From Antarcticibacterium sp. 1MA-6-2 (lineage in GTDB: Bacteria; Bacteroidota; Bacteroidia; Flavobacteriales; Flavobacteriaceae), in NCBI RefSeq assembly GCF_021535135.1, contig NZ_CP091036.1, positions 1,178,001-1,242,000 of the forward strand: a stretch of DNA of 64,000 nucleotides. Reading direction: 5' to 3'. Shown piece after piece: positions 9,627 to 20,183 of the stretch. Within the stretch, counting starts at the first letter, position 1. The number at the start of each line of letters is the position of its first letter. The notes below the pieces were generated by a model. The model was not told the origin of the DNA and searched no databases. It worked only from the letters and a program-made list of their open reading frames with translations. The position numbers and the translations under genes are program-made.

Positions 9627-10584
9627 ATGTTCAGGATGCAACGCAGCATAAAAGATTACGTTACTATAACTCTTAAAGGAATGGCAATGGGTGCCGCAGA
9701 TGTTGTGCCCGGAGTATCGGGAGGTACCATTGCTTTTATTACCGGAATTTATCAGGAATTAATTACTACCATTAGTGGTGTAAATTATTCTTTGATCCAG
9801 GTTTGGAGAACCGAAGGAGTAAAAATTGCCTGGGAAAAACTTAATGGGCCTTTCATTATTTCCTTACTTCTGGGTATACTAATTAGTATATTTTCTCTTA
9901 TGAGAATTGCTAATTATCTTCTGGAAGAGCATCCCGTTTTAATCTGGTCTTTCTTTTTTGGTTTAATTCTCGCCAGTATTTGGTTTGTAGCCAAACAAAT
10001 TCCTAAATGGAACTTTAAAATTGTCCTGGCACTTATCATTGGTGCTGCGGTAGCATATTTAATTGTTTCCCTTCCTCCATCTACAGGAGTACCGGGGAAC
10101 GGGTATTTATTCATGTCTGGTGCTATTGCGATATGTGCTATGATCCTGCCGGGAATTTCCGGAGCATTCATTCTGGTGCTCCTTGGAGCTTATAAGACCA
10201 TTACTGAAGCCGCCCACGACTTTGATATTAAAACTCTGGGGATCGTCGCTGCTAAGTGCCGTTTTTGGACTCCTTGCCTTTTCAAAAATTTTAAAATGGC
10301 TGTTCGAAAATTACAGCAATATCACCCTTGCCGTTCTCACAGGTTTTATCGCGGGATCACTTAATAAGATTTGGCCCTGGAAGAAAGTATTAGAGACTGC
10401 AGAGTATGGTGATAAGAGTGTGGTCCTTAGAGAAGCTTCTGTCTTACCGGGAAATTTTGAGGGTGATCCTCAGCTCATTCTTGCTGTAATATTAATGCTT
10501 GCAGGATTTCTTTTAATCCTTATCTTAGAGAAAATCGCAACAAAAAAGCCTGTGCCAGCAAATGCAGAAAACCCGGACCTTTAG
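9627..10584 (+). CDS. DUF368 membrane protein, undecaprenyl-phosphate translocase (PopT-like) family (one frame break)
   Basis: About 318 residues with eight or so hydrophobic segments. The family signature is duplicated: MAMGAADVVPGVSGGTIAFITGIYQELI near the N-terminus and AICAMILPGISGAFILVLLGAYK in the middle. DUF368 proteins have been reported as undecaprenyl-phosphate translocases that recycle the lipid carrier for peptidoglycan and surface glycans; function here is inferred from that. The frame breaks at 10251-10257, where GCTAAGTGCC replaces an expected GCTGGTGCC (Ala-Gly-Ala). The C-terminal half continues in the other frame through the second half of the domain. A second DUF368 gene overlaps its 3' end. 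Confidence 0.88.
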
Positions 10585-11579
10585 TGATAAATTTTTCTTA
10601 GTACTCAAAGGTTTGGCAATGGGAGCTGCAAATAAAGTTCCCGGCGTATCTGGGGGGGTGGTTGCTTTCGTAGCTAATGTTTTACGAAGAATTTATTTAC
10701 TCACTTCAAAAAATAAATTTAAAGGCTTTTAAACTTCTTATAAACGGAAGATTTAGAAGCCTTTACAATTATACCAATGGAAAATTCCTGGGTTTGTTGA
10801 TCCTTGGAATGGTGATAAGCTATTTTAGTGTTTCCCTCCTACTCGATTATTTAATTCTACATTATGAACTTTATGTTTGGGCTGCCTTCTTTGGGATGAT
10901 CGTGGGCTCTATTTATTACATAAGTAAAGATTTTGATGACTGGACAGGAAAAAGTTTGTTGTACGTCCTGGCCGGAATTATTGTAGGGGTGGCAATAAGT
11001 TTTCTTGAGCCTGCAAAAGAAAATGACAATCTCTGGTTCGTCTTTTTCTGTGGAATGGTAGGAGTTTCAGGTATGACACTGCCAGGTCTTTCCGGTTCTT
11101 TTATTCTAATTCTTTTTGGAAATTATGTATTGCTCCTGGTAGATTCTGTCACTGCTCTTTACATAACCATTAAGGATATGCTCATGTGGGACTTTTCTTT
11201 TCTTCAGGATCCTGTAAGAATAAGAATGTTAGAGGTTTTAGCTGTCTTTTCCATTGGTTCCCTGGCCGGACTTGTTTCCCTTTCACACTTACTGGGGTTC
11301 GTGCTTAAGAACTATAAAAGGCAAACTTATGCAGTAATTATAGGATTTATAACGGGATCTCTGGGGGTAGTATGGCCCTGGAAAGAAAAGATCTATAAGT
11401 TAAACGCACAGGGGGAAATAGCTATAGATAAAGCGGGTAACAAGGTGCTGGATAACTATGACAGGTATTTTCCCGATCCTTACGACAGCAGTACCTGGAT
11501 AGCTGCTCTATTAATTATTTTCGGTATTACCATCGTTTTGGGTTTAGGATGGTATGAAAAAAGAAATTCAGTAAAATGA
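10562..11579 (+). CDS. Second, tandem DUF368 membrane protein (one frame break)
   Basis: The true start appears to be the ATG at 10562, inside the end of the preceding gene. This frame gives GLAMGAANKVPGVSGGVVAFVA, the DUF368 N-terminal signature, then runs out; the rest (FYEEFIYSLQKINLKAFKLL onward) is one base out of frame from about 10676. The mid-domain signature GMVGVSGMTLPGLSGSFILILFGNY is intact. With the neighbour it forms a tandem pair, as seen in other Bacteroidota, perhaps with different lipid-carrier substrates or conditions. The final ATGA overlaps the aroE start. The break word is GCTAATG at 10673-10679, where a Gly codon is expected. Confidence 0.86.
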
Positions 11580-12307
11580 AAACATACGGACTTATAGGTA
11601 AAAATATCAGCTATTCATTCTCACGCGCATACTTTAGCAAGAAATTTGAGGCTGAAGGAGTTGATGCTCAATATGTCAATTTTGATCTGCAAACGATAGA
11701 AGAATTTTCTGAAATACTATCCTCCCCGCCCTCCGGCTGTAATGTTACAATTCCTTATAAAGAACAAATTATTCCTTACCTGGACAGATTGGATCCTGTT
11801 GCAAGCGACATTGAGTGCTGTAAACACTATTAAATTTGAAAATGACGGTAGTCTTACAGGCTATAACACAGATTACTTCGGATTTATGGAATCCTTAAAA
11901 CCTTTCCTGAAACCCGAGCATCAAAAAGCACTGATCCTGGGAACCTAGGTGGTGCTTCAAAAGCTGTGGCTTACGCACTTAAATTACTGGGAATTTCCTA
12001 CACCTTTGTTTCAAGATCCTCCGAAAAAGATCAATACTCTTATTCAGATCTTTCTGAACATATTATGCAGGAGTATAAATTGATCATTAACTGCACCCCA
12101 TTAGGAACCCATCCCAATACATCAAATTTTCCATCAATACCTCTGGATTTTCTTAGCTCACAACATTTACTTTACGATCTTATTTACAATCCCGCAGAAA
12201 CTAAATTAATGCAATTGGCACTTAAGAAAGGAGCCACGGCAATTAACGGAGAACAAATGTTAAAGCTTCAGGCAGAGAAAGCATGGAGCATCTGGACTTT
12301 GAAATAA
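11576..12307 (+). CDS. aroE: Shikimate dehydrogenase (two frame breaks)
   Basis: NADPH-dependent reduction of 3-dehydroshikimate in aromatic amino acid synthesis. Three frames must be joined: GLIGKNISYSFSRAYFSKKF with CNVTIPYKEQIIPYLDRLD (substrate site, including the catalytic Lys of the NVTIPYK motif), then AVNTI and GYNTDYFGFMESL, then GGASKAVAYALKLLG (dinucleotide loop), INCTPLGTHPN and NGEQMLKLQAEKAW. Breaks are at about 11813 (expected IGAVNTI, observed ATTGAGTGC) and 11946-11947 (two extra bases TA inside the LGTGGASKA loop). Since aroE is normally needed for growth, these breaks look like sequence errors rather than decay. The start overlaps the DUF368 stop (ATGA). Confidence 0.9.
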
Positions 12308-12413
12308 GGCAGGGGAAGGAGCGGCGGCAACTTATAATTTCAAGGAAAAGCTTGGCTTATTTTTAGGGAGTTAGTATCTTTCAGGCTAATTCATACCAGC
12401 AAGAACTATAACA

Positions 12414-14902
12414 TTGAAAGATATGTCTCAGCAAGAAAATGACCACACGAAAAAAGATCTCCCCGAAACAAATCCAAAAAATCCTGAAGTAGACTCCCCG
12501 GCAAAGGGCAGTGAGGATACCAAGGGACAGGAGAACGGGAAGAAAGAAAACACCGGGAAAAGTGCATTTTCTTATTCTGCTGAAAATTCTATTTCTTCCA
12601 CTCCACAACCGGGTAAGGAAGAAGACCAGCTTGAAAATGCAATGCTGGAGGAAAACCAGTCTACAGGAATGAGAGCCAGGAGTGAGGCTCAGGAAAAAGA
12701 ATATTCTGATGCTCAAAAAGAAGATGAACCTTTAAAATCTCCTGAAGATCAATCTAATGTAAAAAATTCTGAAGTTCCTGATGCTCAGGAAAATTCTGAG
12801 GAAGAAGCAGCCAAAACACTTTCTGAAGATAAATCATCAGAAAAAACTGCTTCAGAAGGATCTACAACAGAAAAAGATCCTACAGACTCTGCCCTGGAAA
12901 AGATGCGCAGCGAGAAACCAACAACTGAGGCTATCAAAAATTCTGAAGATATTTCTGCCAGTGATATAGAAGCAGTAGACGCTGCATTGGAAAAAATGCG
13001 TTCAGAAAAGTCACCTTCCGAAAAGAATAAAGAGAAAGAAAATTCTTCAGCCGAAACTTCTCATAAAGAGGAAGATGAAAAGACGGAATCATCTTCAGCC
13101 GGAAATAAAAAAGACGCACATTCAGAATTTGAAGAATCTGTTGCTGAAGAAAGCGAGGATGAAACAGCCAGTGAGCGCCATGGAATAGAGAAGAAAGATT
13201 ACCATTCTATGTCTAAGGAAGAATTGGTAAGTGAGTTGGAGCGCCTGGTAAAGAATGAAAAAGTGCAGGCTATAAAAGAGCACGTAGAGGAAATACGCGC
13301 AGAGTTTAATGCAAAATTTGACGAAGAGCTTGAGGAGAAAAAAGAGGATTTTCTTGCAGATGGCGGAAATATTATAGACTTCCACTACTCTACTCCTCTT
13401 AAAAAACAATTCAATTCAGTTTATTTCGATTATAAAGAAAAACGAAATAATTATTACAGCAGCTTAAACAGGATTTGAATCAAAATCTTAACAAGCGCCA
13501 GGAAATTATTGAGGAGCTTAAAGGTTTGCTTGATGTAGAGGAAAATATCAATACCACATACAAACACTTTAAGGAGCTGCAGGACAAATGGCGAACGGCA
13601 GGTCCCATTCCACGTGATAAATACAACACTGTTTGGAATACTTACCATCATCACGTAGAAAATTTCTATGATTTCCTTCACCTTAACAGGGAATTCCGGG
13701 ATCTGGATTTTAAACATAACCTGGAACAGAAGCTAAAAGTTATCGACCGGGCAGAGGAATTGACGCAGGAAAAAGATACCAGCCGTGCCTTTAGGGAATT
13801 ACAGATGTTGCACAAAATGTGGAAAGAGGAACTGGGACCTGTAGCTAAAGAATACCGGGAAGATATATGGAACAGGTTTAGTGAAGCAACAAAAAAGATC
13901 CACGACCTTAGACAGGCATATTATGATCAACAGGATCAACAATATGAAAAAAATCTTGAAATTAAACAGGAGATCAATTCCAAAATAAAAGCGCTTGCAG
14001 AAACTGAACATACTTCCCATAACCAGTGGCAGCAAAAGATTAAGGAACTGGAAGCCTTAAGAGAAGAATTTTTCAAGGCAGGAAAGGTTCCAAGGGATAA
14101 AAATGAAGAGACCTGGACGGTATTTAAGCAAAATGTAAGGCAGTTTAACCGTAACAAAAATGCTTACTACAAAGGCCTTAAAAAAGACCAATATGAAAAT
14201 CTCGAAAAGAAACGGGAATTGATCAAAATAGCTGAGGACAATAAAGAGAGTGAAGATTTTAAAGTCACTACTCCTCTAATGAAAAAGATCCAGACGGACT
14301 GGAAAAAGATTGGTCATGTACCCCGAAAAGATAGTGATAAGGTATGGAAACAATTTAAGGCAGCCTGTAACCATTATTTTGATCGCTTACACAAGAACAA
14401 CAATGAGGAAAACTCTGAAGAGTTAAAAGCCTTTGAGCAGAAAAAAGAGATCCTTGACAATTTAAAGTCTCTGGAACTTACCGGGGAAAAGAAGCAGGAC
14501 CTTCCTAAAATTAAGTCTGCCATCGAGGAATGGAAAAACATTGGAAGGGTCCCTTACAACAAAAGGTTTATAGAAGGAAAGTTCAATAAGCTGCTGGATC
14601 AATTATTTTCAAAACTGGATGTAGACAATACAAAGGCCGAGATGATGAAGTATGAAAATAAAATTCAAACTTTAAATGATGCAGATGATGATAAAAAGTT
14701 ACGCAATGAACATTACTTCCTCACAAAGAAGATAGAAGAAACCAAAGCTGAAATTATGCAGTTGGAGAATAATCTTCAGTTCTTTTCCAATGTAGATGAT
14801 GATAATCCCCTGGTAAGAGATGTGCATAAAAATATTGCGGAACATAAAGAGCAGCTGGAGATTTGGAAGGAAAAACTAGAGAAAATAAAATCTCTGTATT
14901 AG
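12414..14902 (+). CDS. DUF349 domain protein with long acidic N-terminal region (one frame break)
   Basis: About 829 residues after joining. Residues 1-260 are low-complexity and highly acidic, rich in S/E/K, with an internal ALEKMRSEK repeat. The rest is a chain of DUF349 helical repeats, each with a W-K-x-x-G-P/H-V/I-P core: KWRTAGPIPRDKYNTVW, EEFFKAGKVPRDKNEETW, DWKKIGHVPRKDSDKVW, EWKNIGRVPYNKRF. The family is conserved in Bacteroidota; a ribosome- or RNA-linked role has been suggested but is unproven. The frame breaks near 13457, where ATTACAGC appears to lack one C of ACCAGC. The start is TTG at 12414, with an in-frame ATG at 12423 as an alternative. Confidence 0.88.
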
Positions 14903-14915
14903 GTCTTTACCTGCC

Positions 14916-15537
14916 ATGCGCTGCCCCCTTTGTAAAGGTTCTACAATAGATTTTTACCGGGACGAGCGCGAGTTTGCCAGATGTACTGTTTGCAAGGCAA
15001 TTATGCTGCTACCCCGGTATTTTCTTACTGCCGAGGAAGAGGAAAAGAGATACCTCCTTCACAATAATAATGTTGAGGACTTAAATTACCTGCACTTTAT
15101 AAGTCCTATAACAAATGCTGTTCAGGAAGATTTTCCTGTAACATCGACTTTTGGACTTTGGTTGTGGTACAGGCCCGGTAGCTTCAGTCTTTTTAAGAAG
15201 ACAGGGGTTTTCCATTAATCTTTATGATCCTTTTTTTGAAGATCATCCTGAGGTATTAAAAAAGAAATATGACTTCATTATGTGCTGCGAAGTAATGGAG
15301 CATTTCCAAAATCCCCGGCGCGAATTTAAATTATTACACAAGCTTTTAAATCCAGGAGGAAAACTTTACTGTAAAACTTCTTTATATAGAGAAGAAAACG
15401 ATTTTGGGAGCTGGTATTATAAAAACGATCCAACCCATGTTTTTCTTTATACTGAAGACACTTTAAAATGGATCAGGTTAGATTTTGGGTTTACAGAACT
15501 CCAAATAGATCCCAAGCTTATTATTTTTACAAAATAA
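14916..15537 (+). CDS. Zinc-ribbon class I SAM-dependent methyltransferase (one frame break)
   Basis: The N-terminus has two CxxC knuckles (CPLCKGSTIDF and CTVCKAIMLL), a small zinc ribbon. After the break the second frame gives the SAM-binding motif LDFGCGTGPVASVFLRRQG, an acidic loop NLYDPFF, YDFIMCCEVMEHFQNP and LNPGGKLYCKTSLY, typical of class I methyltransferases. The frame changes at 15147-15152 (ACTTTT where ACTGGTTTT would fit), as if a GG had been dropped. The substrate is unknown; the combination resembles small-molecule or RNA methyltransferases of flavobacteria. It follows the DUF349 gene by 13 bases. Confidence 0.83.
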
Positions 15538-15715
15538 TTTAATCTCAATCCTTTACGGATTTATTCCTCTTCGCTTCCTCTTCTAATTATGCGAGGTTTC
15601 TTACGACTCTTCCTACACCAACAGTAAAAAACCTCAATAATAGAGCGGTGTATCTTGCTTAATAAATTATTTGCTCTTTTTTTACCACCGGGTCAATAAT
15701 TCAATTTAATTTTTA

Positions 15716-15732
15716 ACTTTGTATTTCAAAGT
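15716..15732 (+). promoter_or_regulatory. Palindromic operator, copy 1, overlapping a -7 element
   Basis: ACTTTGTATTTCAAAGT, an inverted repeat with one mismatch, ends 7 bases before the ATG at 15740. Its left arm overlaps TAACTTTG (15714-15721), a TAnnTTTG -7 match, so a bound repressor would block transcription. A third ACTTT half-site follows at 15733-15737. Copy 2 lies at 16694. The likely ligand is the winged-helix protein encoded between the two copies. Confidence 0.6.
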
Positions 15733-15739
15733 ACTTTCT

Positions 15740-16366
15740 ATGGAAACAGATCAAAAATATATAAAAGATCTCACAGAGATCCGTTCCATGATGGAACGAT
15801 CTACTAAATTTCTTTCCCTATCTGGCCTGTCCGGGATTATGGCGGGTATATATGCATTGGTTGGAGCCTATGTAGCATATCGGTTATTTTATGTGGAAAA
15901 TGATTCTGTTTTTTACAATTCGATTGACAGGCAGGAAATAAATGGTGATATAATAAATGTTTTAATTTTAGCTTTCGTAATTCTTGTGTTGGCCGTGGGA
16001 ACAGCTATTTATTTATCCTGGAAAAAATCTAAAAAAGAGGGGAAAAAAATCTGGAATACAGCTGCGAGGAGAGTTGTAATTAATATGGCTATTCCATTGG
16101 TAACAGGGGGAATATTTATTTTGATTCTTCTCACCAAAGGGCTTTATGGATTTCTGGCTCCCGCAACTCTGCTTTTTTACGGACTTGCCCTGGTAAATGC
16201 CAGTAAATTCACCTTTGAGGAATTAAGATCTTTAGGAATTGTCCAGATAATCCTGGGGCTTTTTGCTTCCTACTTTATTGGTTACGGACTTTTATTCTGG
16301 GCTTTAGGCTTTGGATTGATGCACATCGTGTATGGAATTGTTATGCACCTGAAGTACGAGAAATGA
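15740..16366 (+). CDS. Integral membrane protein, first gene of winged-helix regulator operon
   Basis: About 208 residues from the ATG at 15740 with five to six hydrophobic segments (for example GLSGIMAGIYALVGAYVAY, VLILAFVILVLAVGTAIYL, IPLVTGGIFILILLTKGLYG, GLFASYFIGYGLLFWALGFG). I do not recognise an enzymatic motif. The gene ends in an ATGA overlap with the winged-helix regulator gene, which is the usual arrangement of a membrane protein with its cognate small MarR/ArsR-like regulator in flavobacteria. An upstream TTG at 15719 would also keep the frame, but it lies inside the operator, so the ATG is preferred. The frame is intact. Confidence 0.8.
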   Translation: METDQKYIKDLTEIRSMMERSTKFLSLSGLSGIMAGIYALVGAYVAYRLFYVENDSVFYNSIDRQEINGDIINVLILAFVILVLAVGTAIYLSWKKSKKEGKKIWNTAARRVVINMAIPLVTGGIFILILLTKGLYGFLAPATLLFYGLALVNASKFTFEELRSLGIVQIILGLFASYFIGYGLLFWALGFGLMHIVYGIVMHLKYEK

Positions 16367-16661
16367 AAACCTACCTGAATGATCTACATAAAGCCTTCGA
16401 AAGTAGGGTAAGATTGGGTATCATGTCTGCCCTGGCAGTAAATGATACTCTTGACTTTACTGCACTAAAGGAGTTTTTAGACGTAACTGATGGTAACCTG
16501 GCCAGTCATATTAAAGCTCTGGAAAAAGAAGAATTTATTAGAGTAAAAAAAGCATTTGTAGATAGAAAACCAAACACAAAATATTTTATGACCAGGCAGG
16601 GAAAAAAGCTTTTGAAGAACATATTTCGGCACTGGAAAAATTGATCAAATCCCAAAAATAG
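16363..16661 (+). CDS. Winged-helix transcriptional regulator (homopolymer frame break near C-terminus)
   Basis: About 99 residues. LHKAFESRVRLGIMSALAVN, FTALKEFLDVTDGNLASHIKALEKEEFIRVKKAFVDRKPNTKYFMTRQGK is a single winged helix of the MarR-like/HTH_27 type. The nominal frame stops at 16644 in an unlike tail. Restoring one A in the A-run at 16602-16607 gives AFEEHISALEKLIKSQK ending at 16661, the normal end for this family. It is translationally coupled to the membrane gene before it. The two flanking palindromes (15716 and 16694) are probable binding sites, making the module autoregulated and able to control the DUF4153 gene downstream. Confidence 0.87.
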
Positions 16662-16693
16662 GAAGTTATGCAAATAAAAAAATTTACCATATT

Positions 16694-16710
16694 ACTTTGA
16701 AATTCAAAGT
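16694..16710 (+). promoter_or_regulatory. Palindromic operator, copy 2
   Basis: ACTTTGAAATTCAAAGT is a perfect 17-base inverted repeat around one central base. Like copy 1 it is followed directly by another ACTTT half-site (16711-16715). It is 83 bases before the DUF4153 gene. The conservation of both the palindrome and the extra half-site across two intergenic regions supports real protein binding. Confidence 0.6.
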
Positions 16711-16792
16711 ACTTTTCAAAAAGGATTATTTCAGATTTTGTCAACCCAATTAGATAAAGTCAGTATCAAAATTTTAGAAAAACAAAAAAACC

Positions 16793-18036
16793 ATGAAAGA
16801 ACAAATTTTAACCCAACTAGACTATCCTGAACAGCTGGAAAAGCTTTACAGATCAAACAAAACCAACTTTAAAAAAGAGTTCAATACCCTTTACTCTGAA
16901 ATTAAAGGCAACCCGTTAGCTGACTTCTGGAATGAAAGACTCAATTACGAAACTGATGACCTCAACCGGGGATCGGCCAGAGATTTAATTTTCATTCTAG
17001 TTGCCTCTCTTCTTGCCGGAATAATTGCAAAATTCCCCGCATTTTTTGGAATAGATGAAGAATTTTTCTATCCCAGAAATATCGGGTTCATTCTCTTTCC
17101 AATGTTAGCGGCCTGGTTTGCCTGGAAGAGAAAATTATCTTCAGGCAAGATCGCGGTTATTGTTATCTCATTAGTAGTAGGAGTTGTTTATATCAATGCC
17201 CTACCCGATCTTCCCGATAGTGACACCCTTACTTTAGCCTGCATTCATTTGTTGATTTTCCTGTGGGCTATACTTGGTTTCGCTTACGTAGGTGGAAAAC
17301 GTGAGAGCGACGAGAAACGTCTTAATTTCTTAAAATATAATGGAGACCTCCTGGTCATTTCTGCTCTAATAGGTATTGCTTAGCGCAATTATGACAGGAA
17401 TAACTATTGGGCTTTTTTCTCTGATAGGTATAAATATTGAACAATTTTATTTTGAATATGTTGTAGTTTTTGGACTTCCAGCTATACCCATTCTCGGCAC
17501 ATACCTCACACAAACCAACCCGCATCTGGTAGGAAAAATTTCTCCTGTTATTGCCAGAATATTTAGTCCGTTAGTCCTGGTAATGCTCGTGATCTATCTG
17601 GTGGCAATGCTATACTCGGGCAAAGATCCTTACAACGACAGAGAATTCCTTCTCATATTTAACGTCCTGCTAATTGGAGTAATGGCGATCATTTTCTTTT
17701 CGGTTGCTTAGCTCTTCGGGAACCAGGAAAAGCAAACCTGAAGTATTGATCCTCATCTTGCTTTCTGTAGTAACAATTCTCGTGAACGGAATCGCTCTTT
17801 CGGCAATACTGTTCAGGATTTCTGAATGGGGTATCACTCCAAACCGTATTGCTGTACTGGGAGCCAATCTCCTGGTGCTTGTAAATCTAATGATGGTAAC
17901 TGCACAACTACTAAAATCGACTTCCAAAAAAGCAGATTTAGACAGTGTTGGAAATGTAATTGCCCGCTACCTGCCAATTTATATCATATGGGCGATCGTA
18001 GTCACGTTCACTTTTCCATTGATCTTCGGAATCTAA
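16793..18036 (+). CDS. DUF4153-like multi-pass membrane protein (two frame breaks)
   Basis: About 414 residues after joining three frames. A soluble N-terminal 60 residues (TQLDYPEQLEKLYRSNKTNF...NPLADFWNERL) is followed by about ten hydrophobic segments. The breaks are at 17381-17383 and 17709-17711. Both read GCTTAGC, where GCTGGC (Ala-Gly) would restore one continuous frame, and both fall within membrane segments. The family is of unknown function. It lies downstream of operator copy 2 and is probably controlled by the winged-helix protein. RBS-like AAAAAACC precedes the ATG; the start is supported by the soluble N-terminus. Confidence 0.8.
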
Positions 18037-18062
18037 TTAATCGAACCTTGAATATAAATATT

Positions 18063-18375
18063 ATGACATCAACAAATGTACTAACAGATATCGCCTCAAA
18101 TGTGTTGAACCTTCTCAGCTGGATCTTTGGAATAGCTGTCTTCACCGCTAAGCATTATTAATACTTTTTGGGGGAATGATCTTTTCTTCGGAATACTTTT
18201 GATCCTTCTTTCCTTCGTTTATTTTCCCCCGGTGACCTCTTTTGTCTACATCTTATTCGGCTTTTCAATTCCTGTTTTAGTGAAGCTCCTTTTGACAGTT
18301 TTCATCATTATGGCAGTTTTAGGGGTGGGGGAATTGTTCGATAAGATCGAATTAATGAGGAGAGATTTAATGTAA
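18063..18375 (+). CDS. Small membrane protein (one frame break)
   Basis: About 104 residues with three hydrophobic segments: NVLNLLSWIFGIAVFTA, FFGILLILLSFVYFPPVTSF and KLLLTVFIIMAVLGVGELF, ending with a charged tail (DKIELMRRDLM). The first frame stops at 18161. The rest is in +1 after GCTAAGC at 18147-18153, where GCTGGC would join them as FTA-Gly-IINTFWGND. Unrecognised family. It lies 27 bases after the DUF4153 gene and is probably in the same transcript. Confidence 0.65.
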
Positions 18376-18388
18376 AATTGAATTTTGA

Positions 18389-18559
18389 AATAAAATAAAA
18401 TCAGGGAAGCAGACGGTTATTATAGAGGTTTCTGAACAGCCGAAAAGTGCGGGGATTGATGCAAAACACCTGCTGATCGATCTCAATTTGAATAACAATA
18501 CAGAGAAAGTTAAAATTGACGGGGTCGATGTTGAGGAAGACGAACCTGATCTGATTTAA
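18389..18559 (+). other. Open stretch without a start codon, possible gene remnant
   Basis: A 56-codon open frame rich in acidic and hydrophobic alternation (TVIIEVSEQPKSAGIDAKHL, then VKIDGVDVEEDEPDLI) lies between the small membrane gene and the MpaB-like gene. It has no ATG, GTG or TTG at a sensible place. It may be the end of a gene whose start is lost to a sequence error, or chance. No family was recognised. Confidence 0.25.
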
Positions 18560-18626
18560 AATCCGGGAGCAGGGGTAAGGTTTTTGCAGTTATAGAGTCG
18601 AAAGAAATAATAGAAGCTAATTAGTA

Positions 18627-19425
18627 ATGATGAAGATGGAATATTTTGTTGATAAGGATTCAATAGTCCGGGAGATTTGGGGAAAGGGAGATACTATTCT
18701 GTTCATTTTTGCCGGGGCGTCTTCAGAATTTGCTTTAAACAAAACTGTAGACTGGCTGTACTTTACTGGCTTAGTTACCCGCCGATCCTTTGGGAAGACT
18801 ATTTTCCACGGTTGAATACGGTAGAAAAATAATATTTTCAGAAAAAGAAGCAGCACTTCGCGCGATAGATTCCATAGCCGCAATACATTCCGCAGTAGAA
18901 AAAAAACGCGGAGCTAAGATTCCCGAATGGGCTTACAGGGATGTCCTGTTTCTGCTAATTGATTATTCCATCCGCTCCTATGAAGTGTTGGAACGTGAGC
19001 TGATTTTAGCTGAAAAAGAGGAAGTTTTTGATGTTTTTAACCGACTTGGAACCAGAATGGGAATAAAAGGATTACCGGAAAACTATCGGGCTTATGAAAT
19101 AATGAGGGAGGAGCACCTTGAACAGGATCTCGAATACAGCAAACTTACAAAAGATCTATACAAGCAATATCGCAAACATCTCGGGCCAATGCGGTTTCAA
19201 ATCCTTAAAGAGGCACAGACTCTTGTAAGTCCGCCCAGGGTAAGGGAGTTGTTAAACTTCAGAAAAGTTTCCCTATTAAGTCCTGTAATTGTTGTCTATA
19301 AATTAAGCAGATTTATAAAACTGAATTATATAATGAGAGATATTTTCCTTCCTTCCGAATATAAAAAGGAGATCAGGGAACTCGATAGTATTCAAATTAA
19401 TAAATGCCCCTATTCAAATGTATAA
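18627..19425 (+). CDS. MpaB/DUF2236 family oxygenase-like protein (one frame break)
   Basis: About 266 residues. MEYFVDKDSIVREIWGKGDT, FAGASSEFALNKTVDWLYFTG, GRLFSTVEYGRKIIF, IHSAVEKKRGAKIPEWAYRDVLFLLIDYSIRSYEVLE and YRAYEIMREEHLEQDL match the DUF2236/MpaB family. Its relatives include heme-containing latex-clearing and mycophenolic-acid enzymes. The real substrate is unknown. The frame breaks at 18772-18774 (GGCTTAGTTACCC, where GGCTGGTTACCC gives TGWLPADPLGRLF). ATG at 18636 is an alternative start. Confidence 0.85.
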
Positions 19426-19460
19426 AGGTAATTTTTTAACTTGGAGAAAAAATTCTAGAA

Positions 19461-20079
19461 ATGTGTTACAGGACAAAATTAAATGCTAAAATAAAGGATC
19501 TTGAAAAAACCTTTGATGCTAAATTTATTGAACCGGAGGCTCATACTCCCAGAGAGGAGATCAATGCGTTTGACTTCTGCCGAACGCCTGTAATAACTAA
19601 TGAAAATCCCGAAGAAATAAATTTGTATCACTGGGGATTAATTCCGCAATGGGCGAAGGATGAGAACATAAAGAAAATGACCCTGAATGGCAAAATAGAA
19701 ACTGTTACAGAAAAACCTGCATTCAGAAACTCTGTAAAAAATCGTTGTCTTATACTTGCTGATGGGTATTATGAATGGCAGTGGCTGGATGCAAAGGGAA
19801 AAAATAAACAGAAGTACCTTATTTACCCAAAGGATCAGAAAATATTTGCTTTTGCCGGAATTTATTCCTCATGGATTCATCCTGAAAATGGCGATCTCAT
19901 CAACTCTTATACAATTCTTACTACCGAAGCCAATGAGACTATGGCTAAAATACATAATACAAAAAAAAGGATGCTTAGTAGTTCTAAGAAAGGAAGATCG
20001 TAAATCATGGCTATACGGGAATGAAATATCTGCTTTTGCTTTTCCGTACGAAGTGCCTTTGGAAGCAATTGCAATTTAA
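19461..20079 (+). CDS. SOS response-associated peptidase, SRAP/YedK/HMCES family (one frame break)
   Basis: About 206 residues. It begins Met-Cys, giving the catalytic Cys2 that forms a DNA-protein crosslink with abasic sites in single-stranded DNA. Other family marks are YHWGLIPQWAKDENIKK, LNGKIETVTEKPAFRN, RCLILADGYYEWQW, FAFAGIYSSW and TILTTEANETMAKIHN. The nominal frame ends at 20003; the true C-terminus (VVLRKEDRKSWL to EVPLEAIAI) is in another frame after ATGCTTAGTA at 19971-19980. Since family members normally read RMPVVL there, both a frame error and a substitution are likely. It protects replication forks from abasic lesions. Confidence 0.92.
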
Positions 20080-20183
20080 GTAATCTTGGAATCTTATCCT
20101 CCTGCCTATCCATAGTTATATTTAAATTATTCCTAAATTAGAAAGTTTCTTATTGTATTCTCCTTAAAAAATAAAATCACAAA

